Shown: piece by piece, positions 58,938-64,000 of the stretch
Numbering within the stretch: the first letter of the stretch is position 1
Layout of the letters: each line of letters opens with the position of its first letter
Source of the DNA: Henckelia pumila
Taxonomy: Eukaryota > Streptophyta > Magnoliopsida > Lamiales > Gesneriaceae
DNA length: 64,000 nt
Assembly: GCF_033568475.1 (NCBI RefSeq)
Contig: NW_027331831.1
Coordinates: forward strand, 5,394,001-5,458,000
Reading direction: 5' to 3'
The notes under the pieces: model-generated
Told to the model about the DNA's origin: nothing
What the model saw: only the letters and a program-made list of their open reading frames with translations
Databases searched by the model: none
Made by a program: the position numbers and the translations under genes

Positions 58938-61853
58938 TCAAAACAACTCAGGATGGTCTTTACGCATCCTGTCCTCAAGTTCCCAAGTAGCTTCTTCAGT
59001 GCCTCGGCGCTGCCACTGAACTAAAACCAAAGGAATGACTTTGTTCCGTAAAACCTTATCCTTATAATCCAGGATACGAAGAGGTTTCTCAACATAAGTC
59101 AAATCCTTGTCTACCTGAACCTCAGATCGCTGCAGAATATGAGATTCATCCGCCACATACCGTCGCAACAGAGATACGTGGAACACGTCCTGAATGCTGG
59201 ATAGATGCGGTGGCAATGCTAGTCGATAAGCCAAATCGCCAATACTCTCCAAAATCTCAAACGGACCGATAAATCTGGGAGACAACTTGCCCTTAAGGCC
59301 AAATCTGAGAATCTTGCGGAAAGGTGACACTCTCAGAAACACTTTCTCCCCGACCTCGAACTGCAAAGGCCTACGCTTGATATTAGCATAGCTGGCCTGA
59401 CGATCCTGTGCAGTCTTAATCCGTTTCTTGATCTGATCAACAATGTCTATCGCCTGCTGGATAAACTCCGGTCCTTCAGCCTGTCTCTCCCCCACTTCTT
59501 CCCAGAAGAGTGGAGTACGACAACGTCGCCCATACAACGCTTCAAAAGGTGCCATCCCAATACTAGTGTGATAGCTGTTGTTGTAAGCGAACTCGATCAA
59601 CGGCAAATGATCCTGCCAGGCTGAACCAAAATCCATGACGCACGCTCTAAGCATATCTTCTAACGTACGGATAGTGCGCTCTGACTGACCATCAGTCTTC
59701 GGATGATAGGCTGTACTCAAACTGAGAGTAGTACCCATCGCACGCTGAACACTCCCCCAGAATCTAGAAGTAAACCTGGGGTCCCGATCGCTGACAATGT
59801 TCACAGGCACTCCATGAAGTCGGACGATCTCCTGAATGTACATCCGTGTCATGCGATCCACAGAGTACTCTCGGCTATAGGCAATGAAATGCGCTGACTT
59901 GGTGAGTCGGTCCACCACCACCCAGATAGCATCACAGTTCCTCGGGGATAACGGCAAATGGGTCACAAAGTCCATTGTGATAAACTCCCATTTCCATTCA
60001 GGAATAAGCAGACTGTGAAGCAATCCTCCAGGTCGTCGGTGCTCTGCCTTGACCTGTTGACACACCAAACATCTCAAAACAAACTGATAAACACTGCGTT
60101 TCATTCCCTTCCACCAGAAACGAGTACGTAGATCCTTGTACATCTTGTTGCTCCCAGGATGAATACTCAACTTAGTGCGATGTGCCTGAGATAAAATCTC
60201 CTCTCGCAACTCTTCATCCTGTGGAATCACAAGCCTACCAGACAAACACAGAAAGCCATCTGACTGATAATGAAATCCAGACGAGCTACCCTCGTTAGCT
60301 AGACGAGCTAAACGCTGGGTCTTCGAATCAGACATCTGAGCATCTCGGATCCGCGAGTACAAAGCTGGCTCAGATAATATCGCAAACATCTGGATATTCT
60401 GCATACCTTTCTTATGCTTGAAGGTATAACCTGAAGTACAACAGTCACTGATCGCACTAGACATCGAACAAGTCTGAAGTGCGGATAGTCGCACCTTGCG
60501 ACTCAAAGCATCAGCGGTGAGATTAGCAGCTCCCGGATGGTACTTAATCTCGCAATCATAGTCCTTAAGCAAGTCCATCCAACGTCTCTGTCTCATGTTC
60601 AATTCTGCCTGAGTGAACAAATACTTGAGACTCTTATGGTCGGTGAAGATCTCAAATTTCTCGCCATAAAGATAATGACGCCAGATCTTCAAAGCGAACA
60701 CAATGGCTGCCAATTCCAAATCATGGACTGGGTAGTTGTCCTCGTGAAGCTTCAGCTGTCTAGAAGCGTATGCGATCACATGCCCATTCTGAGTCAGGAC
60801 ACACCCTAACCCCTGAAGAGAAGCATCCGTGTAAACTACATACCCTCCAGATCCTGACGGTAATGCCAACACCGGCGCAGAAGTCAACCGCCATCGAAGC
60901 TCACGGAAATTCTCTTCACACTCGGAGGACCACTCAAAATCCACACCCTTGCGGGTAAGCTGCGTCAACGGTCGAGCTAACTGAGAAAAGTTCAGAATGA
61001 AGCGACGATAATACCCTGCTAGACCCAGAAAACTACGGATCTCAGCAACTGTCGTCGGACGCGACCAATTATGTACCGCTTCAATCTTGCTTGGATCAAC
61101 AGAAATCCCCTCCCTGGATATGATATGGCCAAGAAAGACCACTCTATCCATCCAGAACTCACACTTACTCAGCTTAGCGTACAACTGCTCATCTCGAAAA
61201 GTCTGCAGTACCAACCGCAAGTGAGAAACATGCTCTTCCGTATTACGTGAATACACCAAGATGTCGTCAATGAAGACCACGACAAACTTGTCCAAATAAT
61301 CCCTGAAGACACGGTTCATCAGATCCATGAATATAGCCGGCGCATTAGTCAAACCAAATGGCATCACTAGGAACTCGTAATGCCCATAGCGAGTACGGAA
61401 TGCAGTCTTGGCTACGTCCTGATCACGGACTCTCAACTGATGATACCCAGATCTCAAGTCAATCTTGGAGTAAATTGATGTGCCCTGCAGCTGGTCAAAC
61501 AAGTCATCAACACGAGGCAACGGATACTTGTTCTTCACAGTCACTCGATTCAGCTGCCGATAGTCAATGCACAGCCGCATCGACCCATCCTTCTTCTTCA
61601 CGAAGAGAACAGGAGCTCCCCAAGGAGATACACTAGGACGAATGTACCCCTTGTCCAAAAGATCCTGTAGCTGATTCTTTAACTCACGCATCTCTGACGG
61701 AGCCAGACGATACGGTGCTCTAGAAATAGGCGAAGTACCCGGCATCAACTCTATGCCAAACTCGACTTCCCTAGCAGGAGGAAAACCCGGAATCTCATCA
61801 GGAAACACATCTGGAAATTCATCCACAACAGGAATGCTCTCTATCCCAATACT
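58938..61853 (-). CDS. Chromovirus pol: RT, RNase H, integrase, chromodomain
   Basis: Open from the codon after the UAG at 61854-61856 to the TGA at 58938. It lies in the same frame as gag-protease and has no natural ATG at its start (a GTG at 61826 begins the conserved part), so it would be made as part of a polyprotein. Counting from 61826: RT about 40-215 with [20 protein letters not shown] and VFIDD at 184-188; RNase H about 320-440 ([20 protein letters not shown]); integrase with an HHCC finger ([18 protein letters not shown]) and a DDE core ([26 protein letters not shown]); then an SH3-like part and a C-terminal chromodomain ([18 protein letters not shown]). No stops or frameshifts occur in 962 codons. 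Confidence 0.93.
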   Translation of the reverse strand, partial: SIGIESIPVVDEFPDVFPDEIPGFPPAREVEFGIELMPGTSPISRAPYRLAPSEMRELKNQLQDLLDKGYIRPSVSPWGAPVLFVKKKDGSMRLCIDYRQLNRVTVKNKYPLPRVDDLFDQLQGTSIYSKIDLRSGYHQLRVRDQDVAKTAFRTRYGHYEFLVMPFGLTNAPAIFMDLMNRVFRDYLDKFVVVFIDDILVYSRNTEEHVSHLRLVLQTFRDEQLYAKLSKCEFWMDRVVFLGHIISREGISVDPSKIEAVHNWSRPTTVAEIRSFLGLAGYYRRFILNFSQLARPLTQLTRKGVDFEWSSECEENFRELRWRLTSAPVLALPSGSGGYVVYTDASLQGLGCVLTQNGHVIAYASRQLKLHEDNYPVHDLELAAIVFALKIWRHYLYGEKFEIFTDHKSLKYLFTQAELNMRQRRWMDLLKDYDCEIKYHPGAANLTADALSRKVRLSALQTCSMSSAISDCCTSGYTFKHKKGMQNIQMFAILSEPALYSRIRDAQMSDSKTQRLARLANEGSSSGFHYQSDGFLCLSGRLVIPQDEELREEILSQAHRTKLSIHPGSNKMYKDLRTRFWWKGMKRSVYQFVLRCLVCQQVKAEHRRPGGLLHSLLIPEWKWEFITMDFVTHLPLSPRNCDAIWVVVDRLTKSAHFIAYSREYSVDRMTRMYIQEIVRLHGVPVNIVSDRDPRFTSRFWGSVQRAMGTTLSLSTAYHPKTDGQSERTIRTLEDMLRACVMDFGSAWQDHLPLIEFAYNNSYHTSIGMAPFEALYGRRCRTPLFWEEVGERQAEGPEFIQQAIDIVDQIKKRIKTAQDRQASYANIKRRPLQFEVGEKVFLRVSPFRKILRFGLKGKLSPRFIGPFEILESIGDLAYRLALPPHLSSIQDVFHVSLLRRYVADESHILQRSEVQVDKDLTYVEKPLRILDYKDKVLRNKVIPLVLVQWQRRGTEEATWELEDRMRKDHPELF

Positions 61854-63353
61854 CTAAGCGGACAAATCAACTGCATAGATAAGGTAGCCTTCCCCGCCAG
61901 ACTCTAGAGCTCGACAGGCTCTCAAAGCTGATACCAAAGGCATCGGGGGTCGCGCTCCCTCACCATAGAAAAACCAACTCTCACTTCCTTCCGGATGAAA
62001 GCGTACTAATCTCTGATAGCAGTCCACTGAAGCTCGATAGGTAGTCAAAACATCTATTCCCAGAATGCAATCAAAGTCGTCCATCGCCAGGACCATGAGA
62101 TTCGCTAACAGAATGTTCCCTTCGAACTCTAAAGGGCAACCCATCACTAGACGCTTAGCCAAAGCAGATTGGCCCGTCGGAGTAGAAACAGACATCACTA
62201 CGTCTAGTGCAATGCATGGTAACTTATGCCTCTTAACAAAACGTGCAGAAATGAAGGAATGAGATGCACCAGTGTCAATAAGTACAAGAGCAGGTATATC
62301 ATAAAGCATAAATGTACCTGCGATGACTTTCTCATTCTCCTCCACAGCCTGATCATGTCTCAGGGCAAACACCTGGCCAGAAGCTCGTGGCCTCAAATGA
62401 GAACTCCCAGCAGACTGTCCCTGCGACCTCTGCTGTACGGTAGCCTGAGAACCCGATCCTGAACCAGAACCAGAACCACCTCCCCCAGACATTGGACAAT
62501 CTCTCCGGATATGACCAGTCTCTCCACAACGGAAACAAGCTCCAGAAGCTCTACGGCACTTGTCGGATGGATGGTTCTTCCCACAGTGATCACACTTGTC
62601 CTTCTTACCATAACGGACAATACCTCCAGAACCAGAGGAAGAAGAAGATCCAGACTTCTTGAAAGTTTGGGCACGGGGACCCAAAGAACTAGCAGGCCTC
62701 GACTGAGGGAAAGACCTGTTCCGCCGAATGCTGTCCTCTGCCTGATGACAACGGCTCACCAAACCTTCGTAGGACATGTCGTCGCCAACCGCCACACGGT
62801 CATGGATCTCAGGGTTAAGGCCCTGAAGAAACAGATTATACTTCATCTCTGAGCTATCAGCAATCTCGGGGCAATAAGATAGCAGATCAAAGAACCTCTG
62901 CTGATACTCATCGATAGACATGGTTCCCTGTCGCAGACTCAGTAGCTCGCCTGCCTTCGACTGTCGGAGTGCAGGAGGAAAATACCGCTTTTGGAAAGCT
63001 GTGCGGAACTCGGCCCAGGTGGCCACTCCTCTCGCCGCAACAAAAGGTGTAGAAGTAAACCTCCACCACCTGCGTGCACGCCCATCCAGAAGATAGCCAA
63101 GGGTCTCCACCTTCTGCTCATCGGTGCATTGGAAAGTCTGAAAAGTCGTCTCCATGCGGTCTAACCAGTTCTCCGCATCCTCCGGAGACTCACCTCCAAC
63201 TAAGGGCTTGGGACCCATAGCTAAGAATCGACGCACAGTGAAACGCTCGTCGTCATGATGACGATGACGCCGTTCTCGACGAGGCTCCCGGTCGGCATCA
63301 CCCCAACGCCCACCAACACTGCCATGAGAACTCTGGTCGTCACGATTTGACAT
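61854..63353 (-). CDS. Chromovirus gag and aspartic protease, 499 aa, ends in UAG
   Basis: ATG at 63353, about 65 nt inside the 5' LTR border. Gag capsid-type domain about residues 50-210 (AENWLDRMETTF, ARRWWRFT, FQKRYFPPALRQ, DEYQQRF). Two zinc knuckles: CDHCGKNHPSDKC (254-266, one residue shorter than standard) and CFRCGETGHIRRDC (273-286). A Gly/Ser linker follows, then the retropepsin motif LIDTGASHSFIS (active site about 360-364) and a LGIDVL-like region. The frame stops at TAG (61854-61856), then continues open into pol without change of frame. Related elements usually have one uninterrupted gag-pol frame. Confidence 0.93.
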   Translation of the reverse strand: MSNRDDQSSHGSVGGRWGDADREPRRERRHRHHDDERFTVRRFLAMGPKPLVGGESPEDAENWLDRMETTFQTFQCTDEQKVETLGYLLDGRARRWWRFTSTPFVAARGVATWAEFRTAFQKRYFPPALRQSKAGELLSLRQGTMSIDEYQQRFFDLLSYCPEIADSSEMKYNLFLQGLNPEIHDRVAVGDDMSYEGLVSRCHQAEDSIRRNRSFPQSRPASSLGPRAQTFKKSGSSSSSGSGGIVRYGKKDKCDHCGKNHPSDKCRRASGACFRCGETGHIRRDCPMSGGGGSGSGSGSGSQATVQQRSQGQSAGSSHLRPRASGQVFALRHDQAVEENEKVIAGTFMLYDIPALVLIDTGASHSFISARFVKRHKLPCIALDVVMSVSTPTGQSALAKRLVMGCPLEFEGNILLANLMVLAMDDFDCILGIDVLTTYRASVDCYQRLVRFHPEGSESWFFYGEGARPPMPLVSALRACRALESGGEGYLIYAVDLSA

Positions 63354-63402
63354 CTACAAAAATACCTCAAGATGAGACTAAATCCCAAGAATTCTTTTGC
63401 AT

Positions 63403-63414
63403 GCTCTGATACCA
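63403..63414 (-). promoter_or_regulatory. Primer-binding site, tRNA-Met type
   Basis: The minus strand reads TGGTATCAGAGC, four bases from the inner border of the 5' LTR. This is the standard initiator tRNA-Met complement in plant LTR elements. Confidence 0.9.
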
Positions 63415-63418
63415 TAAA

Positions 63419-64000
63419 TGTAGTGACCCTTACCCGGATCACCTACTAAACAGAACTTATGCATGCAATTAACTTAATTAAACAGATATCAGAATAAAAC
63501 TGCGGAAACCATAAACATTATACAATCCCAAGTAAAGGAATCTGTAATTATCCAATAATATACAACCAAATCGAATAGTTGTATAAACCCAAACAACAGT
63601 AATAAAACCTAGACGAAGCTCCAGCTGGCCAACCACTGACTAGCCCCTCCTGGATCCACCCTCCTCGTCCAATCGCAAACCTGCCCCATGGAATAGGGTG
63701 TCCAAAAAATACAGAGTACGAGACGTGAGCATAAAACGCTCAGTGCGAGAGTATGAGTATACATGCATGCAAAGTGAACTCCCTATAGACTCGAGGTCAA
63801 GGATCAGATAACAGAGACAGACCGGGCCCTGGTATGTAGCACGCTGTGCCGTCGCTTCAGGAGGTGGCTCCCATACCGAGATAACTGTGGATACGCCGGA
63901 CCCAAATCGATGGAAGTCCATCCACTAACAGGATAGGGTACAACCCTACTACAGACATCTCGAAGGAGATACAGCAAGATGCAAATGAATGCAGCATAAT
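63419..64000 (-). repeat. 5' LTR of the chromovirus, partial
   Basis: Matches 57465-58046 apart from three single-base differences (near 57636, 57755 and 57811 in the 3' copy). The rest of the LTR and the left target duplication lie outside the window. Confidence 0.92.

Larger units (their letters stand above)
57465..64000 (-). mobile_element. Young Ty3/gypsy chromovirus (Tekay/Del-type), runs off the right edge
   Basis: On the minus strand: 5' LTR (from beyond 64000 to 63419), primer-binding site, gag-protease, pol with chromodomain, polypurine tract and 3' LTR (58802-57465). The visible 582 bp of the 5' LTR differs from the 3' LTR at three positions that I can see, all transitions, so insertion was recent. 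The domain order RT-RNase H-integrase-chromodomain marks a chromovirus. Confidence 0.93.

Noticed and set aside
61358..61636. Plus-strand open frames across the gypsy gag-pol (also 59703, 60537, 62065, 62226, 62511)
   Set aside because: Shadows of the long minus-strand coding frame.

Overview
The window is plant nuclear DNA, from a eudicot; a Lamiales-like species is possible but not proven. It is AT-rich. It carries spliced plant genes with GT-AG introns, plant LTR, LINE, hAT and Mutator-type transposons, many foldback MITEs, and a degenerate endogenous plant pararetrovirus. It holds no rRNA, tRNA, CRISPR array or bacterial gene that I could support.

Left third (1-26.6 kb). Three host genes lie on the minus strand. 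The first is a short single-exon gene for an unrecognised charged protein (91-834). The second is a complete 12-exon boron transporter of the BOR family (3270-6632, 684 aa predicted). The third is a 10-exon DXS-like gene of the divergent DXS3 type (19700-26585), whose second exon carries an apparent one-base deletion. Between the second and third lies about 11 kb of nested foldback elements, a LINE remnant, a tandem duplication and a non-autonomous hAT element.

Middle (26.95-39.4 kb). A broken Caulimoviridae-type endogenous pararetrovirus starts only about 365 bp upstream of the DXS-like start codon. Its protease-RT-RNase H block is present twice in tandem. A transactivator-like frame, a promoter with a TATA box, a leader, a small frame, a movement-protein-like frame and a zinc-knuckle coat-protein frame follow. 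The second pol copy through to the coat protein spans about 7.6 kb, close to one circularly permuted genome. A Mutator-like element and a MITE sit on its right side.

Right third (39.4-64 kb). The only host gene is a small secreted EG45/plant-natriuretic-peptide-like gene (43470-44664). The rest is nested mobile DNA: MITEs, two related LINE 3' fragments inside a duplicated segment, a full-length hAT-Ac element with perfect 8-bp target duplications but a dead transposase, a Copia fragment split by a 2.9-kb solo LTR, and a young Ty3/gypsy chromovirus that runs off the right edge. In the chromovirus, gag-protease and RT-RNase H-integrase-chromodomain share one frame broken by a single UAG. Its LTR has an array of near-palindromes just upstream of the TATA box.

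The host genes do not form a shared pathway: borate efflux, plastid isoprenoid-type chemistry (probably lost) and the cell wall/apoplast. I found no clearly new multi-gene system. The most unusual items are the permuted and duplicated pararetrovirus, the UAG-split chromovirus polyprotein with its palindrome array, and a set of small foldback elements with 9-10 bp target duplications.
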